48,034 nt of DNA from Bacteroidota bacterium (GCA_026416125.1 JAOAFT010000018.1:1-48034), one strand, 5' to 3'. Shown: positions 17,127 to 27,218, counted from the first letter of the stretch. Notes: generated from the sequence alone by a model not told the origin. Made by a program: numbers and translations.

Positions 17127-19997
17127 TTAACCTTTCGGACGTGGTAATGTACATACTATATTTCGATCCCCGTACGTATTGTTAACTCGTGCGACAGGTG
17201 TCCAATACTTCTTCATTCTCAAGTACGGAAGAGGGAATGCAGCGACTGTGCGTGAGTAACTATGGTTCCACTGTTCAGATAACACGTGGGCAGCAGTGTG
17301 TGGTGCGTTCTTCAGTGGATTATCGATACGCGGATACTTCCCCTCTTCGATTGCTTTGATCTCTTCGCGAATGGTAATCATTGCTTCAACGAATCGGTCA
17401 AGTTCTTCTTTCGGTTCGCTTTCAGTTGGTTCAATCATCAACGTTCCAGGAACAGGAAACGAAACAGTAGGAGCGTGAAATCCAAAATCCATTAATCGTT
17501 TTGCAACATCTTCTGCTTCAATTCCTGCTGTTTCTTTGAATGGTTTGAGGTTCACAATAAATTCATGAGCAACACGATTGTTTGGTCCTGTGTAAAGAAT
17601 AGGATAATATTTCTCTAAACGAGTTTTAAGATAATTAGCATTGAGAATAGCACACCGTGTAGCGTGCATAAGCCCTTCAAGTCCAAGCAGGAGAATATAC
17701 GCATACGAAATAGGTAAAATATTTGCACTTCCGTATGGTGATGAGGATACTGCCGGAATAGACTTCGGACCACCCTTCTTAGTAACAGTATGCCTGGGTA
17801 AATACTGTACTAACTCTTCTGCCACACACACTGGGCCCATTCCAGGCCCTCCGCCACCATGGGGTATCGCAAAGGTTTTGTGGAGATTGATGTGACAAAC
17901 ATCGGCACCTAGATCTCGGGGGCGTACAAAACCAACGAGGGCATTGAGATTAGCACCATCCATATAGACAAGACCACCGTTTTCGTGGATGATAGCACAG
18001 ATGTCCTTAATGTGTTCTTCGTACACACCGTGTGTAGAGGGGTATGTAATCATTAATCCTGCAAGAACATGACGATACTGCTCTGCTTTCTTTTTGAGAT
18101 CCTCAAAATCAATATTCCCGTGTACATCACACTGAACAACAACAACTGAAAATCCTGCCATTACTGCACTGGCTGGATTTGTCCCATGTGCAGATGAAGG
18201 AATAAGCACAATGTTTCGTTGTGATTCATTCCGATCGTGGTGGTAAGCTCGAATAATGCTCAACCCTGCAAATTCACCTTGTGCCCCTGAATTCGGTTGA
18301 AATGTAATATCTGCGAAGCCAGTTAGAGAACACAATGCCTTCCCCAAAGCTGAGATAAGTTCTTCATAACCTTGTGCTTGTTCTGGAGGAACGAACGGAT
18401 GAATTCCAGAAAACTCTGGCCATGTAATAGGAATCATTTCGACTGCAGCGTTAAGTTTCATTGTACATGAGCCTAGAGGAATCATCGAAGTAGTAAGAGA
18501 TATGTCTTTTTCCTCAAGGCGTTTTAGATAACGAATAAATGCAGTTTCCGATCGATAGAGATGAAAAGTAGGGTGGGTTAGGTATGGCGACGTTCGTACA
18601 AGTTCTCTTGGAAACCGTAATCCACGAGGTACTTTTTCATCGAATGTACTCTCAAAAGTATAGACTTTCCCACGAATGTTCGCAAAAAGCTGAAGAAGTG
18701 CATGAATATCGCTGACGGATGTTGTTTCGTCAAACGATATTCCAATGTACCTATCTTCAATCAAACGAAGGTTGTACCCAGTTTCACACGCTTTCTGTAG
18801 ACAATCTTCTGCTTCCATACGTGATTGAAATGCGATCCGTAAAGTATCAAAGTACGATGTGTTCAATTGCCGATACCCCAAAGACTGTACCGTGTCATCG
18901 AAGTATTGTGTTAACGCATGAACCCGTTCAGCAATATGGCGAATGCCTTCAGGACCATGGTAAACAGCATACATTCCTGCAATAATTGCAAGGAGTGCCT
19001 GAGCTGTACAAATGTTTGATGTTGCTTTTTCTCGCCTAATGTGTTGTTCACGGGTTTGCAGTGCCATTCGATACGCAGGGTTTCCATCGGCATCGATAGA
19101 AACACCTATCAATCGTCCTGGAAGAAATCGAATGTACTCCGTACGTGTTGCGAAAAATCCAGCATGAGGTCCACCATATCCAAGGGGTACCCCAAACCGT
19201 TGAGCACTTCCGACAACAATGTCAGCCCCCATTTCACCTGGAGGTACAAGTAAAGCACATGCGAGCAAGTCAGTTGCTACAATTGCAATTGCTCCAACTG
19301 CATGGACCTTATTAATAAATTCTCTGTAATCTACAATCGATCCATTCTCATTTGGATATTGAAGTAGGGCACCAAAAAAAGTAGAATCGAACGACGTGTG
19401 ATCTGGATTTCCAACAACAAGCTCGATGTTGTGCGGTATGGCTCGCGAGAGTACTACTTCGATTGTTTGGTGAAAGCACTGGGATGAAAGAAAAAACTTG
19501 TTCCTTCGTGAAGAATCTTTTTTAGAAAGATTGAATGCCATCAACATTGCTTCAGCAGCTGCTGTACCCTCATCAAGGAGAGAAGCATTTGCAACCTCCA
19601 TCCCTGTCATATCGCATACCATTGTCTGAAAAATGAGAAGAGCCTCGAGACGTCCTTGAGATATCTCAGCTTGGTATGGTGTATAGGAAGTATACCAAGC
19701 AGGATTCTCTAAAATATTTCTCTGAAGAACAGGTGGAAGATAAGTATTATAGTACCCTTGTCCTAAGTACGATTTCTTTAGAGTGTTTTTTTTACTGACT
19801 GAACGGAGGTACTCAAGAACCTCATGTTCTGTTCTTGGTAATGGGAATTCTATTGGCTGTGTAGAACGCAGATGTGATGGGATTGCCTGTGCTAAGAGTT
19901 CATCGAACGATTGAACTCCTAGTTCCGCTAGCATTTCACGTTGCTGATCTTCTCGTGGGCCAATGTGACGGTACAAGAATTCATTTTGCCATATCAT
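17127..19997 (-). CDS. gcvP: Glycine dehydrogenase (aminomethyl-transferring), glycine cleavage P-protein
   Basis: A full-length, fused PLP-dependent P-protein (956 aa; E. coli has 957). It decarboxylates glycine and passes the aminomethyl group to the lipoyl H-protein. The N-terminal half holds FLYRHIGPREDQQREML and the SLLDEGTAAAEAMLMAFNL region. The C-terminal half holds SMIPLGSCTMKLNAA, the SAHGTNPASAVMAGF loop and the PLP-lysine motif NLHKTFAIPHGGGGPGMGP around residue 705. I use the ATG at 19997 (MIWQNEFLYRHIG), with AAAGGA upstream; this overlaps the end of rnc by 17 bp. gcvT, gcvH and lpd are not in the window. Confidence 0.96.
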   Translation of the reverse strand: MIWQNEFLYRHIGPREDQQREMLAELGVQSFDELLAQAIPSHLRSTQPIEFPLPRTEHEVLEYLRSVSKKNTLKKSYLGQGYYNTYLPPVLQRNILENPAWYTSYTPYQAEISQGRLEALLIFQTMVCDMTGMEVANASLLDEGTAAAEAMLMAFNLSKKDSSRRNKFFLSSQCFHQTIEVVLSRAIPHNIELVVGNPDHTSFDSTFFGALLQYPNENGSIVDYREFINKVHAVGAIAIVATDLLACALLVPPGEMGADIVVGSAQRFGVPLGYGGPHAGFFATRTEYIRFLPGRLIGVSIDADGNPAYRMALQTREQHIRREKATSNICTAQALLAIIAGMYAVYHGPEGIRHIAERVHALTQYFDDTVQSLGYRQLNTSYFDTLRIAFQSRMEAEDCLQKACETGYNLRLIEDRYIGISFDETTSVSDIHALLQLFANIRGKVYTFESTFDEKVPRGLRFPRELVRTSPYLTHPTFHLYRSETAFIRYLKRLEEKDISLTTSMIPLGSCTMKLNAAVEMIPITWPEFSGIHPFVPPEQAQGYEELISALGKALCSLTGFADITFQPNSGAQGEFAGLSIIRAYHHDRNESQRNIVLIPSSAHGTNPASAVMAGFSVVVVQCDVHGNIDFEDLKKKAEQYRHVLAGLMITYPSTHGVYEEHIKDICAIIHENGGLVYMDGANLNALVGFVRPRDLGADVCHINLHKTFAIPHGGGGPGMGPVCVAEELVQYLPRHTVTKKGGPKSIPAVSSSPYGSANILPISYAYILLLGLEGLMHATRCAILNANYLKTRLEKYYPILYTGPNNRVAHEFIVNLKPFKETAGIEAEDVAKRLMDFGFHAPTVSFPVPGTLMIEPTESEPKEELDRFVEAMITIREEIKAIEEGKYPRIDNPLKNAPHTAAHVLSEQWNHSYSRTVAAFPLPYLRMKKYWTPVARVNNTYGDRNIVCTLPRPKG

Positions 19998-20823
19998 GAT
20001 GTTCACTTTTCCTTTCGGAGATACCTTTCTCATTGTTGTGAAGCAACTTGTCTAGTGCATGTGCTGCAGCAAGTTGTTCAGCCTCTTTCTTACTCCGTCC
20101 ATTCCCAGTACCGTACGATTGCGAACCAAGGTAAACTTCTACCGTAAACCGCCGATCATGCTCAGGTCCTTCTTCTTTTGTTACCGTATAGTGTGGAATT
20201 CCAAGGTCGTGCGCTTGAGCATATTCAAGGAGTGCACTTTTATAATTGTTATCAGTGAGCACCTGTTCAGTAAGTGTAAGAATGTGTCGTTTGACAAATT
20301 CACGAACAACCCGAAGCCCCCCATCAAGATACATAGCACCTATAAGAGCTTCGAACGCATCAGCCAATATAGAATCAGAACCAGTACCAATAGAATGTGC
20401 AGCGCTGGCACTTAATAGTAGATACTGTGAAAGATTTATTGTCCGCGCTTGTTGTGCAAGTATTCGTCGATTTACAAGCCGTGACCGTAATTTCGTAAGG
20501 TATCCCTCTTCCATTTCTGGGAACATTTCGTACAATTGCTCAGCAACAATAAAATTGAGTACAGCATCACCAAGAAATTCCAATCGTTCGTTCGACTCAT
20601 GGTCTTGCGTTAAAAATTGTAGGTAGGAACGATGTACAATTGCTTGAAAGAGTACAGGAACGTAACGCGGTGAATACCCTAAGAGAAGCTCAAACCCCAC
20701 AAAATCGAACTTCCGCTGTCGTAGGCAGTATACTATTTCCTTAACACGAACATCTCGTGAAATATAAGACCAACGGAGAATATGCCACCGGCTCCGCAGC
20801 CAAGTCAGAAGCTTTCGCGACAA
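19981..20823 (-). CDS. rnc: Ribonuclease III
   Basis: RNase III (280 aa) is the double-strand RNA endonuclease of rRNA and mRNA processing. The catalytic domain has the signature ERLEFLGDAVLNFIVAEQL and the second acidic cluster ADAFEALIGAMYLDGG. The C-terminal dsRBD is about residues 190-262 (NYKSALLEYAQAHDLG, GNGRSKKEAEQLAAAHAL). The N-terminus is about 50 residues longer than in E. coli and basic. The only possible start for this frame is a TTG at 20823 with GAGG six bases upstream. It lies between fabF and gcvP; the acpP-fabF-rnc order is common in many bacteria. Confidence 0.95.
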   Translation of the reverse strand: MSRKLLTWLRSRWHILRWSYISRDVRVKEIVYCLRQRKFDFVGFELLLGYSPRYVPVLFQAIVHRSYLQFLTQDHESNERLEFLGDAVLNFIVAEQLYEMFPEMEEGYLTKLRSRLVNRRILAQQARTINLSQYLLLSASAAHSIGTGSDSILADAFEALIGAMYLDGGLRVVREFVKRHILTLTEQVLTDNNYKSALLEYAQAHDLGIPHYTVTKEEGPEHDRRFTVEVYLGSQSYGTGNGRSKKEAEQLAAAHALDKLLHNNEKGISERKSEHHDMAK

Positions 20824-20844
20824 ACGAGAACCTCACACGTACCG

Positions 20845-22101
20845 TTACTCTTCAAATCGTTTAAAAAGCAACGTTGCATTGTGACCACCAAACCCGAATG
20901 TATTGTTGAGAGCAACATCAACCGTCCATTCTCGTGCAACGTTTGGAATAACATTTAAGTCACATTCAGGATCCGGAACTTCCTGATTGATTGTCGGATG
21001 CACCTTGTTCGTCTGGATACTCATAATTGTAACAACTGATTCTACAACACCAGCCGCACCCAAAAGGTGTCCAATCATTGACTTCGTTGAATTGACTGCA
21101 AGTTTTTTAGCTCGCTCTCCAAAGAGTGTTTTAATCGCTGAAGTTTCTGCTTTATCACCAACAGGAGTTGATGTACCGTGCGTATTGATGTAATCAACCT
21201 CTTCAATAGTCAACCCTGCATCACGAATTGCATTTCTCATCGATCGGACAGCACCTTCACCACCGGGTGCTGGTTCTGTAATATGGTGAGCATCTGCTGT
21301 AAATCCAATACCTGCGAGCTCTGCATAAATTTTTGCACCTCGTTTCAATGCATGACTCAGTTCTTCGAGAACCAATGCTCCTGCTCCTTCCCCCATAACG
21401 AAACCATCGCGTTCCTTGTCAAAGGGGCGACTTGCTTTCTCGGGAGCATCATTGCGAGTTGATAGTGCCCGAAGTGCATTAAACCCACCAATCCCCATTG
21501 GACATATGCTTGCTTCTCCACCACCTGTAATAATGACATCCGCATCGCCTCGCTGAATGAGCATGGCAGCATCGCCAATTGCATGGGATGATGTAGCACA
21601 CGCAGAAACAACTGCATAGTTTGGTCCTTTCAAACCATACTGCATAGATATTCTTCCAGCGGTAATATCGGGAATTAACATTGGAATGAAGAATGGACTT
21701 AATCGCCGTGGTCCTCCTTCCACAAAGGCCATGAATTGCTTGTGGTATGTCCACATTCCTCCAATTCCCGACCCAAATATAACACCAACTCGTTCGCGGT
21801 CTTCTTCTTCAAATTTTAACTGCGCATCAGCAATAGCTTCTTGCGCAGCAACAAGACTATATTGAGTGAACAGATCAACACGTTGTGCTACTTTCCGATC
21901 CATGTAATTCAATGGATCAAACCCTTTCACCTCACAGGCAAACTTCGTCTCGAACGCAGTTGTATCAAAGTATGTAATAGGACCAGCACCACTTTTTCCT
22001 TCCAATAACGCATTCCACATTTCTTTTACACTGAGTCCCAACGGCGTAATAACGCCCATACCCGTTACAACCACGCGTCGTTTTTTATTTTCGAATGCCA
22101 T
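20845..22101 (-). CDS. fabF: 3-oxoacyl-[ACP] synthase II
   Basis: KAS II (418 aa) condenses malonyl-ACP with a growing acyl-ACP. The Cys-His-His triad is visible: the ACATSSHAIGDA nucleophile motif near residue 165, THGTSTPVGD near 305 and GHLLGAAGVVE near 340, followed by the NNTFGFGGHNATLLF signature. It begins RRVVVTGMGVITPLG. It is separated from acpP by a 165-nt gap containing a striking structured element, and is followed by rnc. Confidence 0.97.
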   Translation of the reverse strand: MAFENKKRRVVVTGMGVITPLGLSVKEMWNALLEGKSGAGPITYFDTTAFETKFACEVKGFDPLNYMDRKVAQRVDLFTQYSLVAAQEAIADAQLKFEEEDRERVGVIFGSGIGGMWTYHKQFMAFVEGGPRRLSPFFIPMLIPDITAGRISMQYGLKGPNYAVVSACATSSHAIGDAAMLIQRGDADVIITGGGEASICPMGIGGFNALRALSTRNDAPEKASRPFDKERDGFVMGEGAGALVLEELSHALKRGAKIYAELAGIGFTADAHHITEPAPGGEGAVRSMRNAIRDAGLTIEEVDYINTHGTSTPVGDKAETSAIKTLFGERAKKLAVNSTKSMIGHLLGAAGVVESVVTIMSIQTNKVHPTINQEVPDPECDLNVIPNVAREWTVDVALNNTFGFGGHNATLLFKRFEE

Positions 22102-22150
22102 ACATCATCCTCACATTGTGAATGTATGAAGCGTTACTCATTCCCCCAAA

Positions 22151-22250
22151 CTATGGGGCTGATTAATAACGTTGAAGTAGTCCCCTCACCTCAACCTCGA
22201 GGTAGAGCAACTCTAACTAGATACATCACCGCTATTCAACAGCCCCATAG
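22151..22250 (-). ncRNA. Candidate structured RNA between acpP and fabF
   Basis: CTATGGGGCTG (22151-22161) and CAGCCCCATAG (22240-22250) are perfect 11-bp complements. Pairing continues inward for about 17 more positions with roughly 13 matches. The apical part holds two further small hairpins, ACCTCGAGGT (22194-22203) and AGAG-CAA-CTCT (22204-22214), giving a long stem capped by a multi-arm head. It lies in the 5' leader of fabF on the minus strand. I do not recognise it as a known RNA family. It could be a cis-regulator, a processing site for the neighbouring RNase III, or a palindromic mobile element. Confidence 0.55.
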
Positions 22251-22266
22251 CTTCTCTGGAATTGCT

Positions 22267-22503
22267 CTAGAATCCTTTATCCTTCAAGTACTTGATTACA
22301 TCACCCACTGTTGAAATCTTCTCAGCATCTTCATCCGGAATTTGGATGTTGAATGCTTTTTCGAACTCCATGACAAGTTCGACTGTGTCGAGCGAATCAG
22401 CACCGAGATCGTTTGTGAACGATGCTTCTGGTGTAACCTGTGCTGGATCGACACCGAGTTTTGCAACAATGATTTCTTTTACTTTTTCAGCAGTATCTGC
22501 CAT
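22267..22503 (-). CDS. acpP: Acyl carrier protein
   Basis: ACP (78 aa) is the acidic carrier of fatty-acid intermediates. The phosphopantetheine attachment serine is Ser37 in [17 protein letters not shown]. The four-helix pattern and the C-terminal [13 protein letters not shown] are typical. It lies between fabG and fabF, as in the E. coli fab cluster. Confidence 0.97.
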   Translation of the reverse strand: MADTAEKVKEIIVAKLGVDPAQVTPEASFTNDLGADSLDTVELVMEFEKAFNIQIPDEDAEKISTVGDVIKYLKDKGF

Positions 22504-22548
22504 AGGCTTCTCCTTATAATATGTTTATGATTACGTAACTGTTTAGCA

Positions 22549-23295
22549 CTACATTACCATTCCACCATCAACACATAAAACCTGTCCCGTAATGTAACTT
22601 GCAGCTGGAGAAACAAGGAATACTACAACAGAGGCAATCTCCTCTGGTTTCGCCATTCGTTTCATAGGAATCAAACTGAGTAATGCCTCTCGTTGTTGTT
22701 CTGTTAACTTCTGTGTCATCGGTGTATCGACAAACCCTGGCGCAACTGCATTTACTTGAATATTGCGACTTGCAAATTCTTTTGCAAGCGTTTTTGTAAT
22801 TCCTATAACGCCAGCCTTCGATGCTGAGTAATTTACTTGGCCTGGATTGCCAACAACACCTACAACAGATGAAATATTCACAATCTTCCCTTCACGTTGA
22901 CTCATCATTTGCCGACAGGCAGCCTTACAATAGTTGAAAACTCCTTTCAAATTTGTTGCTATCACAGCATCCCATTCCTCTTCTGACATCCGCATAAGGA
23001 GATTATCACGAGTAATCCCAGCATTATTTATGAGAATATCGAGACGTCCAAATTCTTTCACAACAGTATCAACAGCTTCCTGGGCAGATGAAAGACTACG
23101 TACATCAGACTCAATGGAAAGACCACGGCGCCCAAAATCTTTGATCTTCGTAAGTAAATCATCCGCTTCGGAACTAAATTGAATGTCTGTAAATGCAATA
23201 TCGGCGCCTTCTGCTGCTAGGGCAAGACTTATAGCCTTGCCAATACCCCGACCACCCCCTGTTACCAATGCTACTTTATTTTCTAAAACTCCCAT
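22549..23295 (-). CDS. fabG: 3-oxoacyl-[ACP] reductase
   Basis: A short-chain dehydrogenase (248 aa) that reduces beta-ketoacyl-ACP with NADPH. The cofactor loop is VTGGGRGIGKAISLALA, followed by NNAGITRDNLLMRM, the catalytic serine in VNISSVVGVVGNPGQ, and Tyr and Lys in YSASKAGVIG. The C-terminal PAASYITGQVLCVDGGMVM is diagnostic. It lies between fabD and acpP. Confidence 0.97.
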   Translation of the reverse strand: MGVLENKVALVTGGGRGIGKAISLALAAEGADIAFTDIQFSSEADDLLTKIKDFGRRGLSIESDVRSLSSAQEAVDTVVKEFGRLDILINNAGITRDNLLMRMSEEEWDAVIATNLKGVFNYCKAACRQMMSQREGKIVNISSVVGVVGNPGQVNYSASKAGVIGITKTLAKEFASRNIQVNAVAPGFVDTPMTQKLTEQQREALLSLIPMKRMAKPEEIASVVVFLVSPAASYITGQVLCVDGGMVM

Positions 23296-23306
23296 GAATA
23301 TTCTCC

Positions 23307-24221
23307 TTACTGAAATGACTGGATATCTTCAAATGTATCTATTCCACGAACAGCAACTTCTGGTACAATTCGTTTAATTAATCCTTGTAACACTTTCCCG
23401 GGACCAATTTCAACAAAATCTGTTACTCCATCAGCTACCATTGTACGTACACTCTCTTCCCATCGAACGCAGTGAGTGAGTTGAGCAAGGAGTGCTTCTC
23501 GAATTTCTTTCGCCCGTTGGAGAGGGAGTGCTGTAACGTTTGAGTATATTGGAACAACTGCATCTTTGAACTGTACTGCTTCAAAACCTTCTAATAATCC
23601 ACGGACTGCCGACTCCATTAATGGAGAGTGAAATGCACCGCTCACTGCTAGTTCTTTCACAATTTTTGCACCACTTTGCTTTGCGCGTTCCATGACATTC
23701 CTTACACCCGCAACAGTACCAGAGATAACAATTTGCCCCGGCGAATTGAAATTCGCAGGCTGAACCACACCAATACTACTTGCTTCTTCACAGAGCGATG
23801 CAACAACATCTGGTTCTAACCCAATAATTGCTGCCATCGTCCCTGGGTTTTCTGAACCAGCCTTGTGCATAAGTTCACCACGCAAACGAACTAACTTCAA
23901 CCCATCCTCAAACGAGAGAACTTCTGCTGCGACAAGGGCCGCATACTCACCAAGCGAGTGTCCTGCCACAACATCGAATCGGACTTTTTTCTTTATGATA
24001 GAAAATGCTGCAATACTGTGGAGAAAAATTGCGGGTTGAGTGTTCTGTGTTTGTCTCAACTCATCATCAGGTCCACTGAAGCAGAGATGTGAAAGCTCGT
24101 ATCCCAGAAAAGCATCCGCTCTTTGAAATAACTCGCGAGCCTCTGCATCATTGTCAAAAAGACTTTTTCCCATTCCCACGTATTGAGACCCTTGGCCTGG
24201 AAATACGAATGCACGTTTCAT
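23307..24221 (-). CDS. fabD: Malonyl-CoA:ACP transacylase
   Basis: MCAT (304 aa) loads malonyl groups onto ACP. It begins KRAFVFPGQGSQYVGMGK. The nucleophile serine is in VVAGHSLGEYAALVAA near residue 90, the conserved histidine is in VSGAFHSPLMESAV, and the closing motif is VEIGPGKVLQGLIKRI. The start is the ATG at 24221 with GGGAAG upstream; the longer open frame to 24341 only reads into fabH. The gap to fabH is 5 bp. Confidence 0.97.
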   Translation of the reverse strand: MKRAFVFPGQGSQYVGMGKSLFDNDAEARELFQRADAFLGYELSHLCFSGPDDELRQTQNTQPAIFLHSIAAFSIIKKKVRFDVVAGHSLGEYAALVAAEVLSFEDGLKLVRLRGELMHKAGSENPGTMAAIIGLEPDVVASLCEEASSIGVVQPANFNSPGQIVISGTVAGVRNVMERAKQSGAKIVKELAVSGAFHSPLMESAVRGLLEGFEAVQFKDAVVPIYSNVTALPLQRAKEIREALLAQLTHCVRWEESVRTMVADGVTDFVEIGPGKVLQGLIKRIVPEVAVRGIDTFEDIQSFQ

Positions 24222-24226
24222 ATGCA

Positions 24227-25231
24227 CTACTTCCCATTCTCCAACGACCATTTTAGATACATTGCCCCCCAGGTATAGCCCGCCCCAAATGCAGCAAGAA
24301 TAACAGAATGACCGCGTTTGAGGAGACCCTTGTGCCACCATTCTGATAAACAGAGCGGAATGGTTGCTGCCGTTGTATTCCCATATTTTTCGATATTGAT
24401 CATTACTTTCGATCGATCGATACCCATTCTCTCTGCTGTTGCATCAACAATACGTAAATTTGCTTGGTGAGGTACGAGCCAATCGATATCTTTGTATGTT
24501 AGTTTATTCCGTTCCATTATTTCTACTGCAACATCTGACATCCCCTTTACTGCAACTTTAAACACCGATTTTCCATCTTGATAGAGATAATGCATTCTCT
24601 TTTCAACAGTTTCATGCGAAGCAGGGCGGAGACTTCCACCAGCCTTCATGTGTAAAAATTCAGCACCGCGCCCATCACTGTAAAACTTTTGGTCAAGAAT
24701 TCCTAATTCTTTTTCATCGGTGGGTTCAAGTAAAACAGCTGCTGCAGCATCGCCAAAGAGAATACACGTTGTTCTGTCTGTATAATCGGTAATCGAACTC
24801 ATCTTATCAGCACCGATTACTAACACTTTGGTATGAACACCCGATTCAACGAATCGTGTCCCAACACTCAATGCGTAGAGAAAACCAGAGCATGCAGCGT
24901 TGATATCGAATGCCCAAGCATTCCAAGCACCAAGTTTTGCTTGCACTAAGCAGGCTGTTGCTGGAAAAACCATATCAGATGTTATTGTAGCAACAATGAT
25001 AAGATCGAGTTCTTCAGCCGATATTCCTCTGTTTGCCAAGACCCTTTGAGCTGCCTGAACAGCCATGTCAGATGTTGCTCCATGTTCGAGAATCCTCCGC
25101 TCACGAATCCCCGTTCTCGTAACAATCCAATCGTCACTCGTATCAACCATTTTTTCTAAGTCTTTGTTCGATAGGATTTTATCTGGAACATAATGAGCTA
25201 CAGCAGTAATCGTTGCACGTTGCAATTCCAT
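24227..25231 (-). CDS. fabH: 3-oxoacyl-[ACP] synthase III
   Basis: KAS III (334 aa) starts fatty-acid synthesis from acetyl-CoA, or a branched acyl-CoA, and malonyl-ACP. The Cys-His-Asn triad is visible: Cys near residue 113 in [13 protein letters not shown], His in [11 protein letters not shown] and Asn in [13 protein letters not shown]. It has the N-terminal [16 protein letters not shown] signature and ends in [14 protein letters not shown]. It sits between plsX and fabD, the classical plsX-fabH-fabD-fabG-acpP order. Confidence 0.97.
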   Translation of the reverse strand: MELQRATITAVAHYVPDKILSNKDLEKMVDTSDDWIVTRTGIRERRILEHGATSDMAVQAAQRVLANRGISAEELDLIIVATITSDMVFPATACLVQAKLGAWNAWAFDINAACSGFLYALSVGTRFVESGVHTKVLVIGADKMSSITDYTDRTTCILFGDAAAAVLLEPTDEKELGILDQKFYSDGRGAEFLHMKAGGSLRPASHETVEKRMHYLYQDGKSVFKVAVKGMSDVAVEIMERNKLTYKDIDWLVPHQANLRIVDATAERMGIDRSKVMINIEKYGNTTAATIPLCLSEWWHKGLLKRGHSVILAAFGAGYTWGAMYLKWSLENGK

Positions 25232-25239
25232 ACGCGTTT

Positions 25240-26280
25240 TCAGTCCTTTCTTCTTTCGGCAGTAAACAACGCAGAATGAAGCGCTTTTTCGATGTGGTGA
25301 TTCACATTATTCCGTACAACCTCCGATGCGCGGAGGATCATGTTTTTAAACCCTTTTGGCGATGTGCTCCCATGGCCAACTACCACAACACCATTGACAC
25401 CAAGAACAGGAACCCCACCATGTTCATTCGGATCAAGATCATTTAATGAACGTTTTAGAGGAATCAATGCAAGTCCTACAAGGAGCTTGTTCAGCAATCC
25501 TCTACTTGCATACTCCCGTAACCGATACTTTAAGAATGAGGGAAAACTTTCTCCGAATTTAAGGAGAGCATTCCCTACGAACCCATCACACACAACAACA
25601 TCTGCTTTCACCGTGAAAATGTCACGACCTTCAATATTTCCAACAAAATTGAGTGAACTTTCAGAAAGCATTTCATACGCCTTCAGAACTTCTTGTGTCC
25701 CTTTTGTCTTTTCTTCACCAACGTTTAGTAACCCAACGGTAGGATTTTTCTTATAGTACAAGTGCTGAACATATATACTTCCCATAACAGCAAATTCGTA
25801 CAAATGTTGTGCCCGGCAATCGACATTCGCACCGGCATCGAGTAAAAGGCACACACCATTTTGAGCCGGAATAAATGTACCGATTGTCGGACGACTTACC
25901 CCTTTTATACGCCCGAGAATAAGTGTTGCTGCAGAAAGGACAGCACCTGTATTTCCGGCACTCACGAACGCATCGACGTTTCCCTCACGATGCAAACGCA
26001 TACCAACAGCCAGAGATGAATTCTTCTTCTGTTTCAACGCTGCAGTTGGTGAATCATTCATCGTAATAACTTCAGGAGCGTGAACAACCTCCACATTGAA
26101 GTGGTCCCCACCCTGCTTCTGAAGCTCATTACGAAGTATATTTTCGTCACCAACTAGAACAATGTCAACCGTTGAACCAAATGTTCGAAGTGCGTCGAGT
26201 GCTCCCGCAACCTCACGCTGCGGAGCATAGTCACCACCCATGGCATCAAGTGCTATTCGAAATTTTTTAGGAGATTCCAT
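25240..26280 (-). CDS. plsX: Phosphate acyltransferase PlsX
   Basis: PlsX (346 aa) converts acyl-ACP to acyl-phosphate for phosphatidic acid synthesis with PlsY. Motifs are [20 protein letters not shown] at the N-terminus, [57 protein letters not shown] and the C-terminal [17 protein letters not shown]. Normal length; followed by fabH at 8 bp. Confidence 0.97.
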   Translation of the reverse strand: MESPKKFRIALDAMGGDYAPQREVAGALDALRTFGSTVDIVLVGDENILRNELQKQGGDHFNVEVVHAPEVITMNDSPTAALKQKKNSSLAVGMRLHREGNVDAFVSAGNTGAVLSAATLILGRIKGVSRPTIGTFIPAQNGVCLLLDAGANVDCRAQHLYEFAVMGSIYVQHLYYKKNPTVGLLNVGEEKTKGTQEVLKAYEMLSESSLNFVGNIEGRDIFTVKADVVVCDGFVGNALLKFGESFPSFLKYRLREYASRGLLNKLLVGLALIPLKRSLNDLDPNEHGGVPVLGVNGVVVVGHGSTSPKGFKNMILRASEVVRNNVNHHIEKALHSALFTAERRKD

Positions 26281-26323
26281 GGATTAGCTTCAGGTGCCTT
26301 GTGAGTGTGGCAATTACCCTTCA

Positions 26324-26506
26324 CTACGATTCTTTCGGTGTGATAACGACGCGACCATTGTAGTAGCCGCAATGGGGGCACGCACGATGTTGTAATTTCA
26401 TTTCATGACAATTTGGGCATTCTTGAATGGATGGTGCAATTGCTTTGTAATGGGTTCGACGCTTCCGGCTGCGTGATTTCGAATGTCGTCGTTTAGGATT
26501 TGGCAT
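26324..26506 (-). CDS. rpmF: 50S ribosomal protein L32
   Basis: bL32 (60 aa): MPNPKRRHSKSRSRKRRTHY is followed by a four-cysteine zinc ribbon (CPNCHEMKLQHRACPHCGYY). This is the zinc-binding C+ form. The yceD-rpmF-plsX order is widely conserved. Confidence 0.97.
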   Translation of the reverse strand: MPNPKRRHSKSRSRKRRTHYKAIAPSIQECPNCHEMKLQHRACPHCGYYNGRVVITPKES

Positions 26507-26546
26507 GATTCTATCCCTTATCTTAAATGAAACACGTCATTGCTAC

Positions 26547-27059
26547 CTAATTTCCAAGTAACGTACGGAGTGCATCCCATCTGGGGTCTACATTCTCAAT
26601 TGTACAGTGACATTCTGTCATATTTTTATTCACTCCACACACAGGGCACAACCCTTTACAAGCTTCACTACAGAGAATTTTCTGTGGAACCGAGAGTATT
26701 AAAAATTGACGAACATCTTCGTCGAGATCAATGTACGTTGTGTCCTGTGCAATAAACTGCACTTCTACGCTTTCATCAATCTCTTCTATACTGTGGGTAT
26801 CCGAAACATACACAATGATATATTCTGTGTTCAGCCTTTGTTCAAACTCTTCCAAACACCGATCACACACTAACCGAGCATTGACCGTTGCCTGAACTCG
26901 TAAGAAAAGTTGTTTGCGAGTTTTCTCTAATGATGCACGTGCACCTACTTGGCCAATGTAATTAGGCTCTTCTAGCCCAATGGCAGACGGTAACGACGAA
27001 AAATCGTATTCATATGTACCTTCTGCTAATCCTGCAATATTTATCCGAAACTCTGCCAT
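26547..27059 (-). CDS. yceD: YceD/DUF177 family protein (23S rRNA accumulation protein)
   Basis: A 170-aa DUF177 protein. The family is required for normal 23S rRNA and large-subunit accumulation in bacteria and plastids; its gene is nearly always next to rpmF, as here. Visible features are the CDRCLEEFEQ motif in the middle and the C-terminal CSEACKGLCPVCGVNKN cluster, which resembles a metal site. A good promoter and a hairpin sit upstream, so this gene probably leads the rpmF-plsX-fab transcript. Confidence 0.92.
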   Translation of the reverse strand: MAEFRINIAGLAEGTYEYDFSSLPSAIGLEEPNYIGQVGARASLEKTRKQLFLRVQATVNARLVCDRCLEEFEQRLNTEYIIVYVSDTHSIEEIDESVEVQFIAQDTTYIDLDEDVRQFLILSVPQKILCSEACKGLCPVCGVNKNMTECHCTIENVDPRWDALRTLLGN

Positions 27060-27067
27060 TGTATCAT

Positions 27068-27095
27068 CCCAAAAGCTTTTCTCCGAAGCTTTGGG
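27068..27095 (-). promoter_or_regulatory. Hairpin in the yceD leader
   Basis: CCCAAA(A)GCTT and AAGCTTTGGG form a 10-bp stem with one bulged A and a 7-nt loop. On the minus strand it ends 8 nt before the yceD start codon, and its 3' arm contains the only ribosome-binding-like bases (GGGA). There is no T-run. It may lower yceD translation; function unproven. Confidence 0.45.
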
Positions 27096-27122
27096 TAATT
27101 CTGTTCTTTCAAAGTGCTATCC

Positions 27123-27151
27123 AATATACATAAAAGCTCTCTGAATATCAA
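27123..27151 (-). promoter_or_regulatory. Predicted promoter of the yceD-rpmF-plsX-fab operon
   Basis: On the minus strand TTGATA (27146-27151) and TATATT (27123-27128) have a 17-bp spacer. The start is predicted near 27116, giving a leader of about 57 nt containing the hairpin at 27068-27095. Confidence 0.6.
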
Positions 27152-27218
27152 TACACTATATGAAAATCCGATCCCATAGATTCAGAAAACATTTGCCCAG
27201 TTATTGAATCTCCTGGCC

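Noticed and set aside
24222-24341. N-terminal extension of FabD
   Set aside because: It reads into fabH; the conserved start MKRAFVFPGQGSQ begins at 24221.
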